This document shows, one piece after another, positions 49,842-61,544 of a stretch of 64,000 bases of DNA. Made by a program: the position numbers and the translations under genes. The stretch is from NCBI GenBank assembly GCA_030386875.1, contig CM059560.1, positions 44,434,757 to 44,498,756 of the forward strand, written 5' to 3'. This DNA is from Morinoia aosen. Its lineage: Eukaryota; Arthropoda; Malacostraca; Amphipoda; Talitridae. Position 1 is the first letter of the stretch. Each line of letters begins with the position of its first letter. Under the pieces are notes generated by a model. That model was given only the letters and a program-made list of their open reading frames with translations, had not been told where the DNA came from and did not search any database.

Positions 49842-52512
49842 GTAGAGATAACTTCTGTACTCCTTTGTGCGCTGTTGAGAAACCTTCTGTACTCCTTTGT
49901 ACGCTGTAGAGATACCTCGTGTACTCCTTTGTACGTTCAAGAGATATTTCCTGTACTCCTTTGTGCGCTGTAGAGATACCTTCTGTACTCCTTTGTGCGC
50001 TGTAGAGATACCTTATGTACTCCTTTGTGCGCTGTAGAGATACCTTCTGTACTCCTTTGTGCGCTGTAGAGATACCTCGTGTACTCCTTTGTACTTTCTA
50101 GAGATATTTCCTGTACTCCTTTGTGCGCTGTAGAGATACCTTCTGTACTCCTTTGTGCGCTGTAGAGATACCTTCTGTACTCCTTTGTGCGCTGTAGAGA
50201 TACCTCCTCTACTCCTTTGTACGCTGTAGAGATACCTTCTGTACTCCTTTGTGCGCTGTAGATATACCTTCTGTACTCCTTTGTACGCTGTAGAGATACC
50301 TCGTGTACTCCTTTGTACGTTCTAGAGATATTTCCTGTACTCCTTTGTGCGCTGTAGAGATTCCTTCTGTACTCCTTTGTGCGCTGTAGAGATACCTTTT
50401 GTACTAATTTGTGCGCTGTAGAGATACCTTCTGTACTCCTTTGTGCGCTGTAGAGATACCTTCTGTACTCCTTTGTGCGCTGTAGAGATCCCTTCTGTAC
50501 TCCTTTGTGCGCTGTAGAGATACCTTCTGTACTCCTTTGTACGCTGTAGAGATACCTCGTGTACTCCTTTGTACGTTCTAGAGATATTTCCTGTACTCCT
50601 TTGTGCGCTGTAGAGATACCTTCTGTACTCCTTTGTGCGCTGTAGAGATACCTTCTGTACTCCTTTGTGCGCTGTAGAGATGCCTTCTGTACTCCTTTGT
50701 ACGCTGTAGAGACACCTCGTGTACTCCTTTGTACGTTCTAGAGATATTTCCTGTACTCCTTTGTGCGCTGTAGAGATACCTTCTGTACTCCTTTGTGCGC
50801 TGTAGAGATACCTTCTGTACTCCTATGTGCGCTGTAGAGATACCTTCTGTACTCCTTTGTGCGCTGTAGAGATACCTTCTGTACTCCTTTGTACGCTGTA
50901 GAGATACCTCGTGTACTCCTTTGTACGTTCTAGAGATATTTCCTGTACTCCTTTGTGCGCTGTAGAGATACCTTCTGTACTCCTTTGTGCGCTGTAGAGA
51001 TACCTTCTGTACTCCTTTGTGCGCTTTAGAGATCCCTTCTGTACTCCTTTGTACGCTGTAGAGATACCTTCTGTACTCCTTCGTGTGCTGTAGAGATACC
51101 TTCTGTACTCCTTTGTACGCTGTAGAGATACCTCGTGTACTCCTTTGTACGTTCTAGAGATATTTCCTGTACTCCTTTGTACGCTGTAGAGATACCTCGT
51201 GTACTCCTTTGTACGTTCTAGAGATATTTCCTGTACTCCTTTGTACGCTGTAGAGATACCTCGTGTACTCCTTTGTACGTTCTAGAGATATTTCCTGTAC
51301 TCCTTTGTGCGCTGTAGAGATACCTTCTGTACTCCTTTGTGCGCTGTAGAGATACCTTCTGTACTCCTTTGTGCGCTGTAGAGATACCTTCTGTACTCCT
51401 TTGTACGCTGTAGAGATACCTCGTGTACTCCTTTGTACGTTCTAGAGATAATTCCGGTACTCCTTTGTGCGCTGTAGAGATACCTTCTGTACTCCTTTGT
51501 GCGCTGTAGAGATACCTTCTGTACTCCTTTGTGCGCTGTAGAGATACCTTCTGTACTCCTTTGTGCGCTGTAGAGATACATTCTGTACTCCTTTGTACGC
51601 TGTAGAGATACCTCGTGTACTCCTTTGTACGTTCTAGAGATATTTCCTGTACTCCTTTGTGCGCTGTAGAGATACCTTCTGTACTCCTTTGTGCGCTGTA
51701 GAGATACCTTCTGTACTCCTTTGTGCGCTGTAGAGATACCTTCTGTACTCCTTTGTGCGCTGTAGAGATACCTTCTGTACTCCTTTGTACGTTCTAGAGA
51801 TATTTCCTGTACTCCTTTGTGCGCTGTAGAGATACCTTCTGTACTCCTTTGTACGCTGTAGAGATACCTCGTGTACTCCTTTGTACGTTCTAGAGATATT
51901 TCCTGTACTCCTTTGTGCGCTGTAGAGATCCCTTCTGTACTCCTTTGTGCGCTGTAGAGATACCTTCTGTACTCCTTTGTGCGCTGTAGAGATACCTTCT
52001 GTACTCCTTTGTACGCTGTAGAGATACCTCGTGTACTCCTTTGTACGTCCTAGAGATATTTCCTGTACTCCTTTGTGCGCTGTAGAGATACCTTCTGTAC
52101 TCCTTTGTGCGCTGTAGGGATACCTTCTGTACTCCTTTGTGCGCTGTAGAGATACCTTCTGTACTCCTTTGTACGCTGTAGAGATACCTTCTGTACTCCT
52201 TTGTGCGCTGTAGAGATACCTTCTGTACTCCTTTGTACGCTGTAGAGATACCTCGTGTACTCCTTTGTACGTTCTAGAGATATTTCCTGTACTCCTTTGT
52301 GCGCTGTAGAGATACCTTCTGTACTCCTTTGTGCGCTGTAGAGATACCTTCTGTACTCCTTTGTGCGCTGTAGAGATACCTTCTGTACTCCTTTGTGCGC
52401 TGTAGAGATACCTTCTGTACTCCTTTGTACGCTGTAGAGATAACTCGTGTACTCCTTTGTACGTTCTAGAGATATTTCCTGTACTCCTTTATGCGCTGTA
52501 GAGATACCTTCT
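49842..52512. repeat. 86/91-monomer repeat, copy 2, lacking one five-monomer cassette
   Basis: This is the partner of 46930-49760. Private changes include CGTGTGCTG near 51064 and TACGTCCTAG near 52048. The right end is near 52512, where GCGCTATAG monomers begin a different match. Confidence 0.9.
51104..51295. repeat. Local beta-gamma dimer repeated three times, second copy
   Basis: Identical arrangement 2,752 bp downstream of 48352-48543, as expected from the larger duplication of that region. Confidence 0.92.
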
Positions 52513-52930
52513 GTACTCCTTTGTGCGCTATAGAGATACCTTCTGTACTCCTTTGTGCGCTGTAGAGATACCTTCTGTACTCCTTTGTGCGCTGTAGAGA
52601 TACCTTCTGTACTCCTTTGTACGCTGTAGAGATACCTCGTGTACTCCTTTGTACGTTCTAGAGATATTTCCTGTACTCCTTTGTGCGCTGTAGAGATATC
52701 TTCTGTACTCCTTTGTGCGCTGTAGAGATACCTCGTGTACTCCTTTGTACGTTCTAGAGATATTTCCTTAACTCCTTTGTGCGCTGTAGAGATACCTTCT
52801 GTACTCCTTTGTGCGCTGTAGAGATACCTTCTGTACTCCTTTGTGCGCTGTAGAGATACCTTCTGTACTCCTCTGTGCGCTGTAGAGATACCTTCTGTAC
52901 TCCTTTGTGCGCTGTAGAGATACCTTCTGT
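52460..52930. repeat. 1.5-kb dispersed block, copy B (left part only)
   Basis: This carries TTTATGCG (52490), GATATCTTC (about 52695) and CCTTAACTCC (52765). It matches copy A at 7,519 bp and copy C at 4,416 bp (138 monomers). The right part of the series is missing here. Confidence 0.82.
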
Positions 52931-52979
52931 ACTCCTTTGTACGCTGTAGAGATACCTTCTGTACTCCTTTGTGAGCTGT

Positions 52980-53840
52980 AGAGATACCTTCTTTACTCAT
53001 TTTTACGCTGTAGAGATACCTCGTGTACTCCTTTGTACGTTCTAGAGATATTTCCTGTACTCCTTTGTGCGCTGTAGAGATACCTTCTGTACTCCTTTGT
53101 GCGCTGTAGAGATACCTTCTGTACTCCTTTGTGCGCTGTAGAGATACCTTCTGTACTCCTTTGTACGCTGTAGAGATACCTTCTGTACTCCTTTGTGCGC
53201 TGTAGAGATACCTTCTGTACTCCTTTGTACGCTGTAGAGATACCTCGTGTACTCCTTTGTACGTTCTAGAGATATTTCCTGTACTCCTTTGTGCGCTGTA
53301 GAGATACCTTCTGTACTCCTTTGTGCGCTGTAGAGATACCTTCTGTACTCCTTTGTGCGCTGTAGAGATACCTTCTGTACTCCTTTGTACGCTGTAGAGA
53401 TATTTCCTGTACTCCTTTGTGCGCTGTAGAGATACCTTCTGTACTCCTTTGTGCGCTGTAGAGATACCTTCTGTACTCCTTTGTGCGCTGTAGAGATACC
53501 TTCTGTACTGCTTTGTGCGCTGTAGAGATACCTTCTGTACTCCTTTGTACGTTCTAGAGATATTTCCTGTACTCCTTTGTGCGCTGTAGAGATACCTTCT
53601 GTACTCCTCTGTGCGCCGTAGAGATACCTTCTGTACTCTTTTGTGCGCTGTAGAGATACCTTCTGTACTCCTTTGTGCGCTGTAGAGATACCTTCTGTAC
53701 TCCTTTGTGCGCTGTAGAGATACCTTCTGTACTCCTTTGTACGTTCTAGAGATATTTCCTGTACTCCTTTGTGCGCTGTAGAGATACCTCGTGTACTCCT
53801 TTGTACGTTCTAGAGATATTTCCTGTACTCCTTTGTGCGC
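52980..53840. repeat. Chimeric-gamma block, copy 1 of 3
   Basis: This is marked by a hybrid monomer (CTGTAG directly followed by AGATATTTCC, junction at 53398) and by CCTCTGTGCGCCGTAG (GCGCCG at 53613). It recurs at +1,344 bp (42 monomers) and +5,216 bp (163 monomers). Confidence 0.86.
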
Positions 53841-54323
53841 TGTAGAGATACGTTCTGTACTCCTTTGTGCGCTGTAGAGATACCTTCTGTACTCCTTTGT
53901 GTGCTGTAGAGATACCTCGTGTACTCCTTTGTACGTTCTAGAGATATTTCCTGTACTCCTTTGTGCGCTGTAGAGATACCTTCTATACTCCTTTGTGCGC
54001 TGTAGAGATACCTTCTGTATTCCTTTGTGTGCTGTAGAGATACCTCGTGTACTCCTTTGTACGTTCAAGAGATATTTCCTGTACTCCTTTGTGCGCTGTA
54101 GAGATACCTTCTGTACTCCTCTGTGCGCTGTAGAGATACCTTCTGTACTCCTTTGTACGTTCTAGAGATATTTCCTGTACTCCTTTGTGCGCTGTAGAGA
54201 TACCTTCTGTACTCCTTTGTGCGCTGTAGAGATACCTTCTGAACTCCTTTGTGCGCTGTAGAGATACCTTCTGTACTCCTTTGTACGCTGTAGAGATACC
54301 TTCTGTACTCCTTTGTGCGCTGT

Positions 54324-55190
54324 AGAGATACCTTCTGTACTCCTTTTTACGCTGTAGAGATACCTCGTGTACTCCTTTGTACGTTCTAGAGATATTTCCT
54401 GTACTCCTTTGTGCGCTGTAGAGATACCTTCTGTACTCCTTTGTGCGCTGTAGAGATACCTTCTGTACTCCTTTGTGCGCTGTAGAGATACCTTCTGTAC
54501 TCCTTTGTACGCTGTAGAGATACCTTCTGTACTCCTTTGTGCGCTGTAGAGATACTTTCTGTACTCCTTTGTACGCTGTAGAGATACCTCGTGTACTCCT
54601 TTGTACGTTCTAGAGATATTTCCTGTACTCCTTTGTGCGCTGTAGAGATACCTTCTGTACTCCTTTGTGCGCTGTAGAGATACCTTCTGTACTCCTTTGT
54701 GCGCTGTAGAGATACCTTCTGTACTCCTTTGTACGCTGTAGAGATATTTCCTGTACTCCTTTGTGCGCTGTAGAGATACCTTCTGTACTCCTTTGTGCGC
54801 TGTAGAGATACCTTCTGTACTCCTTTGTGCGCTGTAGAGATACCTTCTGTACTCCTTTGTGCGCTGTAGAGATACCTTCTGTACTCCTTTGTACGTTCTA
54901 GAGATATTTCCTGTACTCCTTTGTGTGCTGTAGAGATACCTTCTGTACTCCTCTGTGCGCCGTAGAAATACCTTCTGTACTCCTTTGTGCGCTGTAGAGA
55001 TACCTTCTGTACTCCTTTGTGCGCTGTAGAGATACCTTCTGTACTCCTTTGTGCGCTGTAGAGATACCTTCTGTACACCTTTGTACGTTCTAGAGATATT
55101 TCCTGTACTCCTTTGTGCGCTGTAGAGATACCTCGTGTACTCCTTTGTACGTTCTAGAGATATTTCCTGTACTCCTTTGTGCGCTGTAGA
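54324..55190. repeat. Chimeric-gamma block, copy 2 of 3
   Basis: Hybrid junction at 54742 and GCGCCG at 54957. It has a private GTAGAAATACC change after the second marker. Confidence 0.85.
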
Positions 55191-56869
55191 GATACCTTCT
55201 GTACTCCTTTGTGCGCTGTAGAGATACCTTCTGTACTCCTTTGTGCGCTGTAGAGATACCTCGTGTACTCCTTTGAACGTTCAAGAGATATTTCCTGTAC
55301 TCCTTTGTGCGCTGTAGAGATACCTTCTGTACTCCTCTGTGCGCTGTAGAGATACCTTCTGTACTCCTTTGTACGCTGTAGAGATACCTCGTGTACTCCT
55401 TTGTACGTTCTAGAGATATTTCCTGTACTCCTTTCTGCGCTGTAGAGATACCTTCTGTACTCCTTTGTGCGCTGTAGAGATACCTTCTGTACTCCTTTGT
55501 GCGCTGTAGAGATACCTTCTGTACTCCTTTGTGCGCTGTAGAGATACCCCGTGTCCTCCTTTGTACGTTGTAGAGATACCTTCTGTACTCCTTAGTGCGC
55601 TGTAGAGATACCTTCTGTACTCCTTTGTGCGCTGTAGAGATACCTTCTGTACTCCTTTGTGCGCTGTAGAGATACCTTCTGTACTCCTTTGTGCGCTGTA
55701 GAGATACCTTCTGTACTCCTTTGTGCGCTGTAGAGATACCTTCTGTACTCCTTTGTGCGCTGTAGAGATACCTCGTGTACTCCTTTGTACGTTCTAGAGA
55801 TATTTCCTGTACTCCTTTGTGCGCTGTAGAGATACCTTCTGTACTCCTTTGTGCGCTGTAGAGATACCTTCTGTACTCCTATGTGCGCTGTAGAGATACC
55901 TCGTGTACTCCTTTGTACGTTCTAGAGATATTTCCTGTACTCCTTTGTGCGCTGTAGAGATACCTTCTGTACTCCTTTGTGCGCTGTAGAGATACCTTCT
56001 GTACTCCTTTGTACGCTGTAGAGATACCTCGTGTACTACTTTGTACGTTCTAGAGATATTTCCTGTACTCCTTTGTTCGCTGTAGATATACCTTCTGTAC
56101 TCCTTTGTGCGCTGTAGAGATACCTTCTGTACTCCTTTGTGCGCTGTAGAGATACCTTCTGTACTCCTTTGTGCGCTGTAGAGATACCTTCTGTACTCCT
56201 TTGTACGTTCTAGAGATATTTCCTGTACTCCTTTGTGCGCTGAAGAGATACCTTCTGTACTCCTTTGTACGCTGTAGAGATACCTCGTGTACTCCTTTGT
56301 ACGTTCTAGAGATATTTCCTGTACTCCTTTGTGCGCTGTAGAGATACCTTCTGTACTCCTTTGTGCGCTGTAGAGATACCTTCTGTACTCCTTTGTGCGC
56401 TGTAGAGATACCTTCTGTACTCCTTTGTACGCTGTAGAGATACCTCGTGTACTACTTTGTACGTTCTAGAGATATTTCCTGTACTCCTTTGTGCGCTGTA
56501 GAGATACCTTCTGTACTCCTTTGTGCGCTGTAGGGATACCTTCTGTACTCCTTTGTGCGCTGTAGAGATACCTTCTGTACTCCTTTGTACGCTGTAGAGA
56601 TACCTTCTGTACTCCTTTGTGCGCTGTAGAGATACCTTCTGTACTCCTTTGTACGCTGTAGAGATACCTCGTGTACTCCTTTGTACGTTCTAGAGATATT
56701 TCCTGTACTCCTTTGTGCGCTGTAGAGATACCTTCTGTTCTCCTTTGTGCGCTGTAGAGATACCTTCTGTACTCCTTTGTGCGCTGTAGAGATACCTTCT
56801 GTACTCCTTTGTGCGCTGTAGAGATACCTTCTGTACTCCTTTGTACGCTGTAGAGATACCTCGTGTACT

Positions 56870-58350
56870 CCTTTGTACGTTCTAGAGATATTTCCTGTAC
56901 TCCTTTATGCGCTGTAGAGATACCTTCTGTACTCCTTTGTGCGCTATAGAGATACCTTCTGTACTCCTTTGTGCGCTGTAGAGATACCTTCTGTACTCCT
57001 TTGTGCGCTGTAGAGATACCTTCTGTACTCCTTTGTACGCTGTAGAGATACCTCGTGTACTCCTTTGTACGTTCTAGAGATATTTCCTGTACTCCTTTGT
57101 GCGCTGTAGAGATATCTTCTGTACTCCTTTGTGCGCTGTAGAGATACCTCGTGTACTCCTTTGTACGTTCTAGAGATATTTCCTTAACTCCTTTGTGCGC
57201 TGTAGAGATACCTTCTGTACTCCTTTGTGCGCTGTAGAGATACCTTCTGTACTCCTTTGTGCGCTGTAGAGATACCTTCTGTACTCCTCTGTGCGCTGTA
57301 GAGATACCTTCTGTACTCCTTTGTGCGCTGTAGAGATACCTTCTGTACTCCTTTGTGCGCTGTAGAGATACCTTCTGTACTCCTTTGTGCGCTGTAGAGA
57401 TACCTTCTGTACTCCTTTGTACGCTGTGAAGATACCTCGTGTACTCCTTTGTACGTTCTAGAGATATTTCCTTTACTCCTTCGTGCGCTGTAGAGATACC
57501 TTCTGTACTCCTTTGTGCGCTGTAGAGATACCTTCTGTACTCCTTTGTGCGCTGTAGAGATACCTTCTGTACTCCTTTGTACGCTGTAGAGATACCTCGT
57601 GTACTCCTTTGTACGTTCTAGAGATATTTCCTGTACTCCTTTGTGCGCTGTAGAGATACCTTCTGTACTCCTTTGTGCGCTGTAGAGATACCTTCTGTAC
57701 TCCTTTGTGCGCTGTAGAGATACCTTCTGTACTTCTTTGTGCGCTGTAGAGATACCTTCTGTACTCCTTTGTACGCTGTAGAGATACCTCGTGTACTCCT
57801 TTGTACGTTCTAGAGATATTTCCTGTACTCCTTTGTGCGCTGTAGAGATACCTTCTGTACTCCTTTGTGCGCTGTAGAGATACCTTCTGTACTCCTTTGT
57901 GCGCTGTAGAGATACCTCGTGTACTCCTTTGTACGTTCAATAGATATTTCCTGTACTCCTTTGTGCGCTGTAGAGATACCTTCTGTACTCCTCTGTGCGC
58001 TGTAGAGATACCTTCTGTACTCCTTTGTACGTTCTAGAGATATTTCCTGTACTCCTTTGTGCGCTGTAGAGATACCTTCTGTACTCCTTTTTGCGCTGTA
58101 GAGATACCTTCTGTACTCCTTTGTGCGCTGTAGAGATACCTTCTGTACTCCTTTGTACGCTGTAGAGATACCTTCTGTACTCCTTTGTGCGCTGTAGAGA
58201 TACCTTCTTTACTCCTTTTTACGCTGTAGAGATACCTCGTGTACTCCTTTGTACGTTCTAGAGATATTTCCTGTACTCCTTTGTGCGCTGTAGAGATACC
58301 TTCTGTACTCCTTTGTGCGCTGTAGAGATACCTTCTGTACTCCTTTGTGC
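56870..58350. repeat. 1.5-kb dispersed block, copy C
   Basis: This carries the full marker series, with CCTTAACTCC at 57181, CTGTGAAG at 57426 and CGTTCAATAG at 57934. One monomer was gained or lost relative to copy A between the last two markers. The sequence upstream from about 56.46 kb also matches 52.04 kb, so this copy looks like a junction of two sources. Confidence 0.82.
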
Positions 58351-59056
58351 GCTGTAGAGATACCTTCTGTACTCCTTTGTACGCTGTAGAGATACCTTCT
58401 GTACTCCTTTGTGCGCTGTAGAGATACCTTCTGTACTCCTTTGTACGCTGTAGAGATACCTCGTGTACTCCTTTGTACGTTCTAGAGATATTTCCTGTAC
58501 TCCTTTGTGCGCTGTAGAGATACCTTCTGTACTCCTTTGTGCGCTGTAGAGATACCTTCTGTACTCCTTTGTGCGCTGTAGAGATACCTTCTGTACTCCT
58601 TTGTACGCTGTAGAGATATTTCCTGTACTCCTTTGTGCGCTGTAGAGATACCTTCTGTACTCCTTTGTGCGCTGTAGAGATACCTTCTGTACTCCTTTGT
58701 GCGCTGTAGAGATACCTTCTGTACTCCTTTGTGCGCTGTAGAGATACCTTCTGTACTCCTTTGTACGTTCTAGAGATATTTCCTGTACTCCTTTGTGCGC
58801 TGTAGAGATACCTTCTGTACTCCTCTGTGCGCCGTAGAGATACCTTCTGTACTCTTTTGTGCGCTGTAGAGATACCTTCTGTACTCCTTTGTGCGCTGTA
58901 GAGATACCTTCTGTACTCCTTTGTGCGCTGTAGAGATACCTTCTGTACTCCTTTGTACGTTCTAGAGATATTTCCTGTACTCCTTTGTGCGCTGTAGAGA
59001 TACCTCGTGTACTCCTTTGTACGTTCTAGAGATATTTCCTGTACTCCTTTGTGCGC
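58200..59056. repeat. Chimeric-gamma block, copy 3 of 3
   Basis: Hybrid junction at 58614 and GCGCCG at 58829. It follows directly on dispersed block copy C. Confidence 0.85.
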
Positions 59057-60129
59057 TGTAGAGATACCTTCTGTACTCCTTTGTGCGCTGTAGAGATACC
59101 TTCTGTACTCCTTTGTGCGCTGTAGAGATACCTTCTGTACTCCTTTGTGCGCTGTAGAGATACCTTCTGTACTCCTTTGTACGCTGTAGAGATACCTCGT
59201 GTACTCTTTTGTACGTTCTAGAGATATTTGCTGTACTCCTTTGTGCGCTGTAGAGATACCTTCTGTACTCCTTTGTGCGCTGTAGAGATACCTTCTGTAC
59301 TTCTTTGTGCGCTGTAGAGATACCTTCTGTACTCCTTTGTCGCTGTAGAGATACTTCGTGTACTCCTTTGTACGTTCTAGAGATATTTCCTGTACTCCTT
59401 TTTGCGCTGTAGAGATACCTTCTGTACTCCTTTGTGCGCTGTAGAGATACCTTCTGTACTCCTTTGTGCGCTGTAGAGATACCTTCTGTACTAATTTGTG
59501 CGCTGTAGAGATACCTTCTGTACTCCTTTGTGCGCTGTAGAGATACCTTCTGTACCCCTTTGTGCGCTGTAGAGATACCTTCTGTACTCCTTTGTGCGCT
59601 GTAGAGATACCTCGTGTACTCCTTTGTACGCTGTAGAGATACCTTCTGTACTCCTTTGTACGCTGTAGAGATACCTCCTGTACTCCTTTGTGCGCTGTAG
59701 AGATACATTCTGTACTCCTTTGTGCGCTGTAGAGATACCTTCTGTACTCCTTTGTGCGCTGTAGAGATACCTTCTGTACTCCTTTGTACGCTGTAGAGAA
59801 ACCTCGTGTACTCCTTTGTACGTTCTAGACACATTTCCTGTACTCCTTTGTGCGCTGTAGAGATACCTTCTGTACTCCTTTGTGCGCTGTAGAGATACCT
59901 TCTGTACTCCTTTGTGCGCTGTAGAGATACCTTCTGTACTCCTTTGTACGCTGTAGAGATACCGCGTGTACTCCTTTGTACGTTCTAGAGATATTTCCTG
60001 TACTCCTTTGTGCGCTGTAGAGATACCTTCTGTACTCCTTTGTGCGCTGTAGAGATACTTTCTGTACTCCTTTGTGCGCTGTAAAGATACCTTCTGTACT
60101 CCTTTGTGCGCTGTAGAGATACCTTCTGT
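59057..60129. repeat. Irregular satellite without a clear large repeat
   Basis: The monomers are ordinary, but I could not place them in a large duplication. The stretch has private variants: ATATTTGCTG near 59225, a 1-bp loss (CTTTGTCGCTG near 59340), CTAATTTG near 59492, CTAGACACATTTCC near 59827 and ACCGCGTG near 59962. Nothing non-satellite is present. Confidence 0.6.
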
Positions 60130-61544
60130 ACTCCTTTGTACGCTGTAGAGATACCTCGTGTACTCCTTAGTACGTTCTAGAGATATTTCCTGTACTCCTT
60201 TGTGCGCTGTAGAGATACCTTCTGTACTCCCTTGTGCGCTGTAGAGATACCTTCTGTACTCCTTTGTGCGCTGTAGAGATACCTTTTGTACTCCTTTGTG
60301 CGCTGTAGAGATACCTTCTGTACTCCTTTGTGCGCTGTAGAGATACCATATGTACTCCTTTGTACGCTGTAGAGATACCTCGTGTACTCCTTTGTGCGCT
60401 GTAGAGATACCTTCTGTACTCCTTTTTGCGCTGTAGAGATACCTTCTGTACTCCTTTGTACGCTGTAGAGATATTTCCTGTACTCCTTTGTGCGCTGTAG
60501 AGATACCTTCTGTACTCCTTTGTGCGCTGTAGAGATACTTTCTGTACTCCTTTGTGCGCTGTAGAGATACCTTCTGTACTCCTTTGTGCGCTGTAGAGAT
60601 ACCTTCTGTACTCCTTTGTACGCTGTAGAGATACCTCGTGTACTCCTTTGTACGTTCTAGAGATATTTCCTGTACTCCTTTGTGCGCTGTAGAGATACCT
60701 TCTGTACTCCTTTGTGCGCTGTAGAGATACTTTCTGTACTCCTTTGTGCGCAGTAGAGATACCTTCTGTACTCCTTTGTGCGCTGTAGAGATACCTTCTG
60801 TACTCCTTTGTACGCTGTAGAGATACCTCGTGTACTCCTTAGTACGTTCTAGAGATATTTCCTGTACTCCTTTGTGCGCTGTAGAGATACCTTCTGTACT
60901 CCTTTGTGCGCTGTAGAGATACCTTCTGTACTCCTTTGTGCGCTGTAGAGATACCTTTTGTACTCCTTTGTGCGCTGTAGAGATACCTTCTGTACTCCTT
61001 TGTGCGCTGTAGAGATACCATATGTACTCCTTTGTACTCTGTAGAGATACCTCGTTTACTCCTTTGTGCGCTGTAGAGATACCTTCTGTACTCCTTTGTG
61101 CGCTGTAGAGATACCTTCTGTACTCTTTTGTACGCTGTAGAGATACCTCGTGTACTCCTTTGTACGTTCTAGAGATATTTCCTGTACTCCTTTGTGCGCT
61201 GTAGAGATACCTTCTGTACTCCTTTGTGCGCTGTAGAGATACTTTCTGTACTCCTTTGTGCGCTGTAGAGATACCTTCTGTACTCCTTTGTGCGCTGTAG
61301 AGATACCTTCTGTACTCCTTTGTACGCTGTAGAGATACCTCGTGTACTCCTTAGTGCGTTCTAGAGATATTTCCTGTACTCCTTTGTGCGCTGTAGAGAT
61401 ACCTTCTGTACTCCTTTGTGCGCTGTAGAGATACCTTCTGTACTCCTTTGTGCGCTGTAGAGATACCTTTTGTACTCCTTTGTGCGCTGTAGAGATACCT
61501 TCTGTACTCCTTTGTGCGCTGTAGAGATACCATATGTACTCCTT
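60130..61544. repeat. 21- and 16-monomer local higher-order repeat, three turns
   Basis: A cassette containing CCTTAGTACG or CCTTAGTGCG at the gamma, then a CCTTTTGTACTCC monomer and a CCATATGTACTCC monomer, occurs at about 60165-60350, 60837-61022 and 61349-61534. The spacings are 672 bp and then 512 bp. The difference of 160 bp is again five monomers. Confidence 0.88.

Noticed and set aside
48040-51100. Five-monomer difference as insertion of a foreign element
   Set aside because: The extra 160 bp in the first copy is an ordinary three-alpha, beta, gamma cassette, so it is a cassette gain or loss and not an insertion of unrelated DNA.
52050-54068. 672-codon minus-strand open frame encoding a 32-residue repeat protein
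   Set aside because: It is made entirely of satellite monomers and has no ATG at its start (TTG). It has no non-repetitive domain and ends at the gamma TAG. Similar but shorter frames occur all along the array wherever gammas fall out of phase, which is expected from a monomer lacking minus-strand stops.
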